Under the pieces are notes generated by a model. That model saw only the letters and a list, made by a program, of their open reading frames with translations. It had not been told where the DNA came from and searched no databases. This document shows positions 34,998 through 45,188 of a DNA stretch of 64,000 bases, one piece after another (within the stretch, counting starts at the first letter, position 1; every line of letters begins with the position of its first letter). The stretch is from contig NW_003314262.1 of assembly GCF_000143415.4 (NCBI RefSeq), positions 5,085,131-5,149,130 on the forward strand, in the 5' to 3' direction. Made by a program: the position numbers and the translations under genes. Origin of the DNA: Selaginella moellendorffii (lineage: Eukaryota; Streptophyta; Lycopodiopsida; Selaginellales; Selaginellaceae).

Positions 34998-36674
34998 ATG
35001 AGCCTAGCTAGAAGGGCAAGATCGGTGGTCACTTCCTTCGTCTATACCCTAGGGTTCTCGGTGGCGATCGATCAGCTCCTGTGCGGGCGCGTCCAGGTCG
35101 ATAAGGCCGATCTCCTCTACCTCATCAAGCAATGCGGCTACGAGCGCGCGCTGGGCAGCGGCCAGCGCCTCGCCGCCTACATCGATCGCGGCCTCTACCG
35201 CAGCGACCGGTACGTGCTCAATCTCCTGGTGGACATGTATGGCAAGTGCTGCCAGATCCGCGACGCGCGCCTCGTCTTCGATCGCATCGCGCCCAAGAAC
35301 GAGTTCTCCTGGACCCAGATCGTCAAGGCGTATGCCCACAATGGGCATTTGCTCGAGGCCATACTGTTCTTCCGCAAGTCCCTCCTGGAAGGCATGGATC
35401 CCTCCGACTACGCTTGCAGCATCGTTATCGGCGTGTGCTGCAGCCTGGGATCGCTCCAGGATGGGCGATTCGTGCACGCGGTGGTGAGAGATCGAGGCTA
35501 CGAATCCGATCCCCACGTCGCGGCGGGATTGATCCACATGTATAGCAGCTGTGGATGCATGGACGAGGCGAGCACAGCCTTCCGGAGGACGAGCCACCGG
35601 GATCGATTCATCTACACGGCGATGATCGGTGGATTCGCGCAGGCCGGGCAGTGCCGCGAGGCGGTCGTCCTCTTCCGGGAGATGGATCTGGATGGGATCA
35701 CCGGCGACAACATCACGTTCGTGAGCGCGATCGGGGCTTTCCAGGACTTGGGCGATCCGCGGCAGTGCCGGGCGATCCACGAGTGCGCTGCGCAGGCCGG
35801 GGTGGAGTCGGACTGCCTCGTCCAGACGGCGCTGCTCAACATGTACTCGCAGTGTGGATTCGCGGAGGAGGCGCTCCAGGTCTTCGGGGAGATGGCGGAG
35901 AGAGACAGGGTGGCGTGGAGCTCCACCATCGCGGCGTGCGCTCGCCACGGCTATGGACGCCAGGCCATGGAGCTCTTCCGCCGGATGGAGCTCGAGGGGA
36001 TCAAGCCCGACATCGTGGTGCTCTCCAGCCTCCTGGACGCGTGCTCCAGCGTCGAGGCGCTGGCCGAGGGGGCGATGATCCACGCCAGGATCATCGCCGG
36101 GGGCTTCCACCGCGACCGCATCCTCGACGCCGCCATCCTCAACATGTACGCCAAGTGTGGCAGCGCCGCCAGCGCCAGGCGCGCCTTCGACGAGCAGTCC
36201 CCGGACGATCCAGTCTCGTGGAACGTGATGATCGGGGCGTGCGCAAAGGCGGGCCTGGATCTCGAGGCGATCGAGAGCTACCGGCAGATGCAAGCGCTCG
36301 GGATAGATCCCACGCCCGTCACCTTCATCACTGTTCTAGCGGCGTGCAGCCACTCCGGCTTCCTGGCCGAGGCCAGGATCCAGTTCCTGTCGATGATCCA
36401 GGACTTTGGGATCGCTCCCGACGTGGATTGCTACTGCTGCCTGGTGGATCTGCTGGCCAGGACGGGGGATCTGGAGGCCGGGGAGGAGCTCATGCTCAGC
36501 ATGCCGTTTGAGCCGTTTGAGGCCGGGTGGACGAGCTTGCTGAGCGCTTGCGGCGTCCATGGTGATCGAGGCCGAGCCACGCGTATCGCTGGAGCTGGAG
36601 CGAGCATCGCCCCCGAGACGTCTGCGCATTACGTGCTCCTCTCCAACATGAAGAGGGAGGAAGAATGTCTATAA
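34998..36674 (+). CDS. PLS-class pentatricopeptide repeat protein, 558 aa, intronless
   Basis: Starts at ATG 34998 (MSLARRARSVV); the open frame extends a little upstream but without another ATG. After an N-terminal, possibly organelle-targeting segment, PPR motifs run from about residue 60 to the end, with typical phrases: LLVDMYGKCCQIRDARLVFD, SWTQIVKAYAHNGHLLEAI, LIHMYSSCGCMDEA, AWSSTIAACARHGYGRQAME, LNMYAKCGSAASARRAF, NVMIGACAKAG, TFITVLAACSHSG and a closing YVLLSNM. This is the PLS pattern of RNA-binding proteins that edit or process transcripts in plastids and mitochondria, which are very numerous in lycophytes. It stops just inside the E1 region and has no DYW domain, so it would need a partner for editing, or is C-terminally truncated. 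A telobox AAACCCTAG lies at about 34914-34922. Pieces of a duplicate lie at 39336-39550. Confidence 0.9.
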   Translation: MSLARRARSVVTSFVYTLGFSVAIDQLLCGRVQVDKADLLYLIKQCGYERALGSGQRLAAYIDRGLYRSDRYVLNLLVDMYGKCCQIRDARLVFDRIAPKNEFSWTQIVKAYAHNGHLLEAILFFRKSLLEGMDPSDYACSIVIGVCCSLGSLQDGRFVHAVVRDRGYESDPHVAAGLIHMYSSCGCMDEASTAFRRTSHRDRFIYTAMIGGFAQAGQCREAVVLFREMDLDGITGDNITFVSAIGAFQDLGDPRQCRAIHECAAQAGVESDCLVQTALLNMYSQCGFAEEALQVFGEMAERDRVAWSSTIAACARHGYGRQAMELFRRMELEGIKPDIVVLSSLLDACSSVEALAEGAMIHARIIAGGFHRDRILDAAILNMYAKCGSAASARRAFDEQSPDDPVSWNVMIGACAKAGLDLEAIESYRQMQALGIDPTPVTFITVLAACSHSGFLAEARIQFLSMIQDFGIAPDVDCYCCLVDLLARTGDLEAGEELMLSMPFEPFEAGWTSLLSACGVHGDRGRATRIAGAGASIAPETSAHYVLLSNMKREEECL

Positions 36675-37033
36675 TCTATGCTACTCTCTCCCAAAACAAA
36701 AGAGTTCCAATCCCAAGAAGTGTTGTTCTTCCAAGTCTTCCACGTTTGAGTTTGTTTGACTTGAAATGCTGCTTGGACTTTTTCTTCTTGGACTTCAAGG
36801 TGGTGGTCACTATTTTATTTTTCCCATGGTTTAGCCTTGAGATTAGACTTGTTAGAAAGTGGTAGAGTCCTATAACAACACTAATACAGTGTTAAAATTA
36901 TACGAAGCGAGCTCGAGAGAGAAAAAAATATATCTTTGCCTGAAGTCAGCCTAGCGTCTAGCCCAGATGTGTAGAAATGTGAGCAGTGATTCTATAGCGC
37001 AAAAGGGCATCGATCGATCATTCTTCCAATCCG

Positions 37034-37137
37034 ATGAAGGTACCGGCTTTGCTCCTCTCTGCCGGCGGCAATTCCACCACGAATGTGCTGCTGGTCGGGA
37101 CAATCTTCCTCCTCGCCTCCCTGCTCGTCATCCTCGG

Positions 37138-37168
<31 letters not shown>

Positions 37169-38633
37169 GTCGAATTCGTGATGCCCATCACACAGTCCTG
37201 CGAGAATTCGTCGTCCAACTTGTCAGTGTCCACGAATTTCGGCCCAGCTGCGGCGATTGATCCAATTCCTGCGCCAGAGGAGCAGGGGACCGGGATACAC
37301 TCCACCGTCCGGCATCTCCATCCATTCGGCATCGCCTCCTACACATTCGTCCTCACCGGCGGCTATAGAACCCAGCGCAGATCCTTCGCGGTCGTGGGCC
37401 TCGCCGCCAAGTCTCTACACGTCTTTGGCAAGCCCAATTTCGCGTGCGAATGGGTGCCCGACTCCACCACCTCGGACTCTCCTTCCATCTTTGGCAGCGC
37501 AAGAAAAATCTTGCCCGACTGGGGCTATGGCCGCGTCTACACCGTGGTAGTCGTCCACTGCTACTTCAAATCCTCCGTGGGCGAGGACGGCAGCGGCGGG
37601 CGATTGATCCTCCATGCCGGCGAGAAGGGATCTCCCTCGCCGCCCTCCAAGATCACCGCTCTCGTGGAAGCACCCGGATCATACTCTCCCTCCCAGTTCC
37701 TCCCAAAGTACGACTACCTCTACTGCGGCTCCTCGCTGTTTGGCGACGTCAATCCACAGCGGCTTCGCGAGTGGATCGCATACCACGCCTGGCTGTTCGG
37801 ACCGAGATCGCATTTCGTGCTCCACGACGCCGGCGGCGCGCGATCCAAGGGCGTGAGATTGGTGCTGGAGCCTTGGGTCCGATCGGGGCGAGTGACCGTC
37901 CAGGATTTTCGCGAGCAAGCGCGCTTCGATGGCTACTACCATAACCAGTTCCTGGTCGTGAACGATTGCTTGTTTCGCTACAAGCACGCCGCCAATTGGA
38001 CCTTCTTCTTCGACGTGGACGAGTACGTACACGTTCCCGGCCCATCCACGTTGGATTCCGTGCTGAACGAGCTTGGCCAAAAGTACTCTCAGATCATCTT
38101 TAAGCAGACCCCCATGGGCCACAATGTGTGCATCGACAGCAATCGTACGAACTTATCTAGGTGACTCTCTCTCTTTCTGTGTGTGTGTGTGTGTGTGTGT
38201 GATTGTTTAGAGCTAGAGTTCCTTTTAGATTGCCTTGGTGTTTCTTCTATATCTTACGGTCGCTTGATCTTCTTCTTCCAGGCAATGGGGATTTGAGAAG
38301 CTGGTTTTCATCAACGTCAACGTCCAAAAAACGTTGCATCTCGAGCGAAAGTACGTGTTGCGAGCGCCACTGGCAGATTCCGCAGGAGTCCATCTCTCGC
38401 AGAATTTAAGAGGGAAGAGCATCTACTCGAAAGACCACATTTCTTACTACCACTTCCACAACACCATCAGCGAACACCAGGAGAATTGCCGAGAGTTTGT
38501 CAAGGTTCCCAAGCACAAGACCTCCAAAGTGTGGCTCAACAAAGTCCCGTACCTTTACGACGATAGATTGAGCTCTTTGGCTGATAAGGTGAAGGAGTTT
38601 GAGCTACAAACCATTGGTCCAGTAACACTGTAG
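37034..38633 (+). CDS. GALS-like: GT92 (DUF23) galactan beta-1,4-galactosyltransferase-like, copy 1, 492 aa
   Basis: Two exons: 37034-38160 and 38282-38633, joined as AG|G, GT-AG intron 121 bp containing a (TG)n tract. A type II Golgi layout: short cytosolic tail, membrane anchor at about residues 16-35 (TNVLLVGTIFLLASLLVILG), a Ser-rich stem encoded by an AGC run, then the GT92 domain with LPDWGYGRVYTVVVVHCYF, YDYLYCGSSLF, REWIAYHAWLFGPRSHFVLH, YYHNQFLVVNDCLFRY and the metal-binding FFFDVDEYV (DVD). Exon 2 gives QWGFEKLVF...ISYYHFHNTISEHQENCREF. These are hallmarks of plant GALS enzymes, which lengthen beta-1,4-galactan side chains of pectin. Exon 2 carries a 6-bp duplication (NVNV) absent from copy 2. 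Tandem with 40419-42101. Confidence 0.92.
38176..38201. repeat. (TG)n microsatellite in the GT92 copy 1 intron
   Basis: About 12 TG/GT units shortly after the donor site; absent from the paralogous intron at 41597-41755. Confidence 0.9.
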
Positions 38634-38879
38634 AGAAAAAAGATTAAACAGGTCAGAGCCATTCTTTGTAAAGAACTAGAAACTTATATGATACCCGAGG
38701 CATACAGGATTTCCAACTGACAGAATGTTTATTGCTGATCAAATGCGTGCACGTACATGGCATTTTCCTGTAGGAAGCAAATTAACTTCACAACACTGAC
38801 TGGATTTGCCGCTATGGAGCCGTGGTTAAACTAGAATATAAAAAGGGATTTAGTACCTGTTAAGGAGGGAGATCTTGGT
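38634..38879. other. 3' flank of GT92 copy 1
   Basis: Resembles the 3' flank of copy 2 (about 42102-42235; shared CATTCTTTGTA and AGAATGTTTA...GCTGATCAAATGCG), so it belongs to the duplicated block. Confidence 0.6.
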
Positions 38880-39107
38880 TCTCCTCTATCAGAGCAAGTG
38901 TTGTCCTGGAAAGCTGAAGATCGGGTGGATATGGTGAAAAGAGTAGATAAGAACATCATCATGCGATTCGGCTGCCACCTTGAGTTCGTGAGCGATTTAG
39001 GTACGCAGTTTATTAATACGGTTATTGCAGACACCGTATCCTCCTTAGCAAATTGCGAAGTTGAGCGGACAAACAAGACGCTATATGCACTATGACTAAG
39101 ATTTGCA
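38880..39107 (+). mobile_element. Ty3/gypsy integrase fragment
   Basis: A 65-codon open frame reads IIMRFGCHLEFVSDLGTQFI, then a shortened linker, then VERTNKTLYAL and a stop. This matches the integrase core around the catalytic Asp block (LVSDRGTHFIN) fused directly to the PQANGLVERTNKTL block, with the middle missing. A dead fragment between the duplicated GT92 genes. Confidence 0.8.
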
Positions 39108-39185
39108 ACGCTGGGACTTGAAACACTAGCGGTGCAAATCTTAGTCAGAGTGTCACATAGTCTCTTGTTTGCCACTCAACTATTG
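39056..39185. repeat. Inverted repeat built from the integrase fragment end
   Basis: The segment 39056-39107 (around GAGCGGACAAACAAGACGC and GACTAAGATTTGCA) reappears inverted at about 39133-39185, with a perfect 14-bp core and a spacer of about 25 bp. It could fold into a long hairpin. Confidence 0.75.
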
Positions 39186-39335
39186 TGCAGAGAGTCGATG
39201 AGTTGGGCATGAGAGCTGCCTCTACCTCAATCAGGCAGCCAAAGTCTTCAGGGAGACTCGCCACAGCTTCCTGCCATGGACCTATTCTGTCAGATGGAGC
39301 TCGCTTGACATCGTAGTCCTCTTGAATGGAAAGGT

Positions 39336-39550
39336 CATCTCGATCGCCTCTAGATCCAGGCCCGCCTCTACTAAAGCGCAGATCACCACATTCCAAGAGA
39401 CTGGACTTCTAGTCAACAATGGTGTCAAAGGATTCAATTGTGGTGGAAGCGGTGATGATGATTATCGCCCTCTCGACTAGAGCCTCGATGCTGATGCAAG
39501 CTCTCGGGATAGATCCCACGCTATGTAGTTGTTCTAGCACTGCTGCCGCT
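39336..39550. pseudogene. Scrambled fragments of the PPR gene
   Basis: On the minus strand 39336-39400 matches the PPR codons for SWNVMIGACAKAGLDLEAIE (about 36218-36275) and about 39409-39495 reads SIEALVERAI, like SVEALAEGAMI of the PPR. On the plus strand 39494-39520 repeats MQALGIDPT (36288-36314). Pieces in both orientations sit side by side. The flank 39627-39740 also resembles 36700-36800, downstream of the intact PPR. A minus-strand frame at 39521-39844 (107 codons) is unassigned. Confidence 0.7.
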
Positions 39551-39844
39551 GGCCATATTTTGAGTTTGTAACTTATAAGCAAAAGGCAAGATTGAACCTT
39601 TCGTTTTATATTTCTCAAATATTAAACCAGAGAAGGAGCCGAGAACTCCAATCCAAAGGAATATTGTTGTTGCTAAGTCTTCACCCACGCCTTGAGCTTT
39701 TCTCGACTTGAACTTCTGGGACTTTAGGCTTTGGATCTTCTTCTTCTTCGCCACCATTTCTTCCAAGTAGTTCATGATTTTGTTCTTCCCATTTTCAACG
39801 CCTCTCCATGATCTGCTCAGCAGTGAAGTTAGATCCATGTCCAT

Positions 39845-40418
39845 GATCTGCCGGGGAGTGTAAGTTTGTGTCCTGACGTGAAAAGGATACCATTATACGT
39901 GAAAAGGAAACTATTATAATAACCGCTAATGTGGATTCCATGCTTGCAAGACGCATTCCAACTTACAAAACCTCGACTTTACTTTCATTTGAAGCGGCGA
40001 GGACCGAAAAACTCGAAAAAATCTGAAAACGATTAATTAAAACAATGGCTTTGCGAGTAAGTATATAAAATTGAGAAAAGCGTCCGAGAGAATCGCCAAA
40101 AGCACCACACCAGTGGTGGGATGGAATTGAAGCACTAGCAACCACGATAACGATATGACCTCGTCCGTACGAGACGGCGGGTGTGCCGTACGCCTCACAA
40201 TGGGCCACGCGAACGAGAGAAATAGAAGAGAAAAGAAGCTATCTATTTCTATGCCGTAAGTCAGAAGGCGTCTGCGAGGAGCCCAGCCGTGTAGAAATGT
40301 GAGAATCGACCACTACAGCGCAAAAGGGCATTGATCGATCGTTCTCCCAATCCAGAATTCTCAAGAATTCCATTCCATGCCACATTCCAGAATCGGATCG
40401 ATCGATCCAGCTTTCCAG
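39845..40418 (+). promoter_or_regulatory. Upstream region of GT92 copy 2
   Basis: The part from about 40290 to the start matches the upstream region of copy 1 (36975-37033; shared TGTGTAGAAATGTGAG and GCGCAAAAGGGCAT, then TCGATCGAT) but has about 60 extra bases before the start codon. The conserved part is the likely 5'UTR and core promoter. Confidence 0.5.
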
Positions 40419-42101
40419 ATGAAGGCACCGGTTGCAGCGCCGGGTCTGCTCCTCCTCCACGCCTCCGCCAGCGGCAAATCCACCGCGAATGTGCTGCTGG
40501 TCGGGACAATCTTCCTCGTTGCCTCCCTGCTCGTCATCCTCGGATCCTTCACGACCAAGAGCAGCGGCAGCAGCAGCAGCAGCGTCGAATTCGTGATGCC
40601 CGTCACGCAGTCCTGCGAGAAATCGTCGCCCAGCTCGTCAATGTCCAAGAATTTCGTCCCCGCTGAGGCAATTGATCCAATTCTTGCGCTCGAAGAACAG
40701 GGGACCGGGATACACTCCAATGTCCGCCATCTCCATCCAATCGGCGTCGCCGCCCACACATTCGTCCTCACTGGAGGCTATAGAACAGAGAAGAGGTCCT
40801 TCGCGGTCGTGGGCCTCGCCTCCAAGCCCCTCCACGTCTTTGGCAAGCCCGAGTTCTCGTGTGAATGGGTGCCCACCACCTCGGCCTCCCAGCCCACCTC
40901 GGACTCTCCTTCTTCTTCTTCCATCTTTGGCCGCGCAAAGAGAATCTTGCCCGACTGGGGCTATGGCCGCGTCTACACCGTGGTAGTCGTCCACTGCTAC
41001 TTCAAGTCCTCCGTGGGCGAGAACGGCAGCGGCGGGCGATTGATCCTCCATGCCGGCGAGAAGGGATCCGCCACGCCGCCCTCCAAGATCACCGCGCTTG
41101 TGGAAGCGCCCGGATCATACTCTCCCTCCCAGTTCCTCCCAAAGTACGACTACCTCTACTGCGGCTCCTCGCTGTTTGGCGACATCAATCCACAGCGGCT
41201 GCGCGAGTGGATCGCGTACCACGCCTGGCTGTTCGGACCAAGATCGCATTTCGTGCTCCACGACGTCGGCGGCGCGCGATCCAAGGGAGTGAGATCAGTG
41301 CTGGAGCCTTGGATCCGATCCGGGCGAGTGACCGTCCAGGATTTTCGCGAGCAAGCGCGGTTCGATGGCTACTACTATAACCAGTTCCTGGTCGTGAACG
41401 ATTGCTTGTTTCGCTACAAGCACGCCGCCAATTGGACCTTCTTCTTCGACGTGGACGAGTACGTAAACGTTCCCGGCCCATCCACGCTAGATTCCGTGCT
41501 GGACGAGCTTGGCCAGAACTACTCGCAGATCATGTTTGAGCAGAACCTCATGGGCCACAATGTGTGTGTAAATAGCAATCGTACGGACAGATCCAGGTGA
41601 GAACCTCTCTCCCTCTCATCGCAGAAAAAATTCGTAGAAAGATCGTCTCTCTGGTCGTAGACGTAGAAAGATCGTTTAGAGCTTTCAAGTTTCCAGAGTT
41701 CTCTTTGATCCTAGATCGTCCTTCAAGTTCTTACGATCGCTTGATCTTCTTCCAGGCAATGGGGATTCGAGAAGCTTGTTTTCATCAACGTCCAAAAATC
41801 GGTGCGTCTCGATCGAAAGTACGTGCTGCGAGCGCCGCTGGCGGATTCAGCAGGAGTCCATCTCTCGGAGAACGTAAGAGGGAAGAGCCTCTACTCGAGA
41901 GGCCAGATTTCCTACTTCCACTTCCACAACACCATCACCGAGCACCAGGAAAATTGCCGAGAGTTTGTCAAGGTTCCCAAGAACAGGACCTCCAAAGTGT
42001 GGCTCAACAAAGTCCCGTACCTATACGACGATAAATTGAGCACCTTGGCTGATGAGGTGAAACAGTTTGAGCTCCAAACCATCGGTCCAGTTACACTGTA
42101 G
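40419..42101 (+). CDS. GALS-like: GT92 (DUF23) galactan beta-1,4-galactosyltransferase-like, copy 2, 507 aa
   Basis: Exons 40419-41596 and 41756-42101, joined as AG|G like copy 1; intron 159 bp. The start ATG (MKAPVAAPG) is chosen because it aligns with MKVPA of copy 1; an in-frame ATG at 40377 would add 14 residues. Protein layout is the same as copy 1: anchor TANVLLVGTIFLVASLLVIL, Ser-rich stem, GT92 domain with FFFDVDEYVNVPGP, and a C-terminal exon ending FELQTIGPVTL. It has a slightly longer stem insert (STSASQPTS-like) than copy 1. The two copies are highly similar throughout, including the intron end and 3' flank, so the duplication is fairly recent. Both frames are intact, so both may be active in pectin galactan synthesis. 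Confidence 0.92.
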
Positions 42102-42765
42102 AGAAAGAAGATTAGACACATTCTTTGTAGAGAACTAAAAACTTGTATAGTATTTTGTGATACCGCGGCAGGAATCAGGATACATCCAGGATTTCCAGCT
42201 GATAGAATGTTTAGTGCTGATCAAATGCGTACATAGAAACGAAAGCTTACGTTCCACGACGAAACCAGCTGTTGCATCCAGCCTTTCAAGCTGACGTTTC
42301 AGATGTCCTGTAAGTCTCAAAGGAAAAGAAAAAAGGAAAAGATTGAAAGTGAATACTAACTTGAGCAGTGTAGACTGCGCGTCGGTTGGATCCAATGCAA
42401 AATTGACAGACGCCGACGAGTGTGAGAAAATTTTGGCCTGTTTCTTCGTACCAGAGGCCCGCGTGTGTTAGAACAAACTTATAAAAATCTGGTGGTCACC
42501 TTGCAGAAGTTGACAAACTTGGATGTTGACGCAGAAACCGCAACGCTGCCTCGCGTTGCCAGTGAACACGGGCACAAGAAAGAATTTCTGTTTGAATCAC
42601 TTCTGTTGGTAACAATAATCATAATATCACACAAAAAATATATGATTCAACTAACTTGCTCAGAGAGATGTGCCTGCACAGAGGAAGAACAAGATCAGTC
42701 GCAAATATCACGTTTTTTTTCTCTCTCTCTTTACCGTCAAGCTATGAGATCAGAGATGGTTTTGG
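42102..42765. other. Convergent 3' flanks of GT92 copy 2 and chorismate mutase
   Basis: 3' ends of two genes facing each other. A (CT)n/T-rich run at 42713-42732 lies just beyond the chorismate mutase stop. The 168-codon frame at 42465-42971 overlaps chorismate mutase exon 5 antisense and is rejected. Confidence 0.5.
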
Positions 42766-44039
42766 TCAATCGAGACGTCGCAGAAGGTATTCGACTTGGA
42801 CGTCCTTTGTCAAAGGCATCACCCAATCTCCGTAGAGGCGAGCAACGAGCTTGGGTTCTACTTTGTAAAGTGGAGTCGGCTTGGTTCCATTTGCGTCAAT
42901 CTCTTGCCCGTAAGTTCTTGCTTTGTGCTCCACGCGCTTTTGCACGCTCGCCTCTACGCTCTCAAACGTGACCAGCTTCATTAATTCTTGCGGGTCCTGG
43001 TGAGAGAAAGGCTAGAAGTCAAGACACGTCTTGAAAGAAACTGTAAACACCTGTGCTCGGATATGAGGTTCGAATAGATGTGGTGACTCACGAAACTTGG
43101 CCTCGGCAACGAACTTCCCGTAGTGTATTCTCTTCGAGAGGGCCTGAAAAGGAAAAAGAAAAGAAAAGGTCGTTGAAGGAAATCTCGACTTTGTGCCGCG
43201 AAAGTACAAACCTGGAGACACTTCACGTCACAGACCGCTGTTGAGCCATAATTGCCATCATCCCCGTCAGATACAAAGGAAGGCAGCAAGTTGCTATAGT
43301 ACATTTTCCAGATCCTGGTGTTAATGTTGACGGCTTTGGCCGCTTGATGGAGCACCTGCACAAAAACAAGCTTTCATTGCTTGGATCCCAGATATGGCCC
43401 ATGTCTCACACCTTGGGATACTCGAGTGGAGGAAGTATAGGCTCCGGCAAATCATCTGGGAAAAAAGCGTGTTCATCAGGGGCGCAGTATCTTCGAACCT
43501 GCCAAACGAAAAAGAAAGAAGACTTCACAAAGTTATCTCATGGTGATCATAAAAGAAACGAATAGACAAAGAGAGAAACAAAGAGAAGACAAAAAGCTTG
43601 CCTTGGCATGGAGGCACTCGGTTTCTTTGAGCATGAACTCCACCAGTGAGCCATCAAAGCCAGGAATGCGAAACCTGTTAGGATCATACGTCCGCGTATT
43701 CATCTTGTACTGCGCTCGCTCGATCAAGCTAAAGATAATATTATCCTCTTGTTGGATCAACGAGTCCCGGATGGCATCCAGGGTCAAATTCTCGCTCTCG
43801 TCCTTGACACCACCTTCCACGATCCTAAAACACTCCATTATCACTCGAAAACTAGGAGCGCGAGGCACATACCCGAGAGAAGCGCTGGCCCTGGGATGGA
43901 TGAGCGAAATCAGTGGCGCGCACTGCCGCATTGTCCTCCCGAAGCTCGCTCTGGCTGGAATTTCGATTCTCTGGCGAGGCGCGACGAATCCAGCTCTGGC
44001 GCTCGGCGGCGACCTAGAGAGGAGTCCCTGTTGAGCCAT
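42766..44039 (-). CDS. CM1: Plastid chorismate mutase (AroQ, CM1-like), 5 exons, 330 aa
   Basis: Exons (minus strand): 44039-43602, 43498-43412, 43355-43212, 43143-43051, 42996-42766; all junctions phase 0. Chorismate mutase turns chorismate into prephenate, the first step toward Phe and Tyr. An N-terminal extension of about 70 residues rich in Ala, Ser and Arg suggests a plastid transit peptide. The conserved run is [20 protein letters not shown] and [15 protein letters not shown] (about 93-127), [34 protein letters not shown], the [18 protein letters not shown] regulatory-domain segment, [15 protein letters not shown], and KTRTYGQE-type and [20 protein letters not shown] at the end. That is the eukaryotic allosteric AroQ fold, full length. 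Intron 1 (103 bp) appears to use a GC donor (AAG|GCAAGC). The start is the ATG at 44039; a longer open frame upstream lacks another ATG. Confidence 0.95.
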
Positions 44040-44272
44040 AGAAAGATCCAAGTGAGAAAAAACCTAGCCGCGCTTTCGCTCTCTATTCCAACCAGTCAAA
44101 CGAAACTCCAAGAAGAAAACTTGCCACGTTTTATTACGAGGAAGATGAAGACCAAAAGTAAATCTGGAGAGAACCAAAGGGTCCCGGATTAAAGGCACAG
44201 ACCTCAAAAAGTTCTTCCCTCTTGTTCTTCTTACACGTAGAGACCATGATGTGTCGATGGAACAATTTACTT

Positions 44273-45082
44273 CTAGCCTCGCGACTGCCCAGCTCGGGAT
44301 GAAAGAATGATCCCCACGATCAATCCGTAGAGAGCCAGCGCCTCGGCGAAGATGAGGATCAAGATCATGCCCACGAAGAGCTTTGGCTGTTGAGCGTTGG
44401 CCCTGTGAAAACGATGGAAAGTGAGAAAGCCAGAGAAGAAAACAGAGTGGAGTTTCCAGCAGGGAAATCTTGTGAGGACCAAGCTCGCGATCTTCAAATG
44501 ATTCGAAGATCATTGAGCCCAGTCCAGAGATCGCTCTGGCTTATAGTTTAGTTGAGCTAAAGCTGGAGATAGTCAGCAGACACTCGACCGTCTACAAGCG
44601 TGAACTATTCGAAGCAGCAAAACGAAGAAAGAGTTTGGAAACTTGACCTCACTCCAGCGTCTCCAACAATTCCAATCGCCATCCCAGCCGAGAGGCCAGC
44701 AAGCCCGCAAGCCAATCCGGAAGAGAGATGCGCGTAGCCATCGAAGAGGTAGTAGGATTTCGCCTTGGGATTGATCCCAGTGCTGATAATCACCGCGATG
44801 ATAAGGCCGTAGATGCCGAGAACTCCAGCCATCACCACCGGGACGATCGATTTCATCACGAGCTCCGGTCTCATGACGCCCATGGACGCCACGCCCACGC
44901 CGCTCTTGGCAGTGCCATAGGCAGCTCCCATGCCTGTAATCGATTGATCCATCGCATTGCGATTAGATCAAAGAGGAAAAAGAATCTGGCTTACAAGAGA
45001 AGACGAGAGCTGCGGCAGCGCCGATGAATCCAAAGAAGGGCGCCGTCTCATCGCCACTGAAGGCGTCCATGCCCGACGACAT
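44273..45082 (-). CDS. VHA-c: V-type H+-ATPase 16-kDa proteolipid subunit c, 3 exons, 167 aa
   Basis: Exons (minus strand): 45082-44995, 44933-44648, 44402-44273; GT-AG introns of 61 and 245 bp, frame kept (T|GC and AG|G splits). Subunit c forms the rotating proton-carrying ring of the vacuolar ATPase Vo sector. Four membrane helices are visible: [61 protein letters not shown] and [20 protein letters not shown]. The last contains the proton-binding Glu145. The length equals the family norm. Its start codon lies 106 bp from that of the divergent GNAT-BRCT gene, so they share a promoter. Confidence 0.97.
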
Positions 45083-45188
45083 TATTGCGAGCACGAAACC
45101 CTAGCTCGCATAAACCCTAATTTCTCCTATATCAAAATCTTTCCAAATTTTCGCGCCCAAATGGCTTAGCTAGGGTTCTTGTTGGCTC
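45083..45188. promoter_or_regulatory. 106-bp bidirectional promoter between VHA-c and the GNAT-BRCT gene
   Basis: Contains two teloboxes AAACCCTA (45096-45103 and 45112-45119) and an inverted TAGGGTT (45171-45177), plus TTTTCGCGCCC (45148-45158), which fits the E2F consensus TTTSSCGC. Teloboxes are typical of housekeeping and proliferation-linked plant genes; E2F sites of S-phase and DNA-repair genes. No TATA box is clear. Motifs are seen; their use is inferred. Confidence 0.7.

Noticed and set aside
35049-36293. 414-codon minus-strand frame
   Set aside because: Antisense of the GC-rich PPR gene, rich in His, Asp and Leu without domain character; the plus frame has clear PPR motifs.
40377-40418. 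Earlier start codon for GT92 copy 2
   Set aside because: In frame and possible, but the following ATG aligns with the start of copy 1, and the added residues lie in sequence absent from the copy 1 leader.
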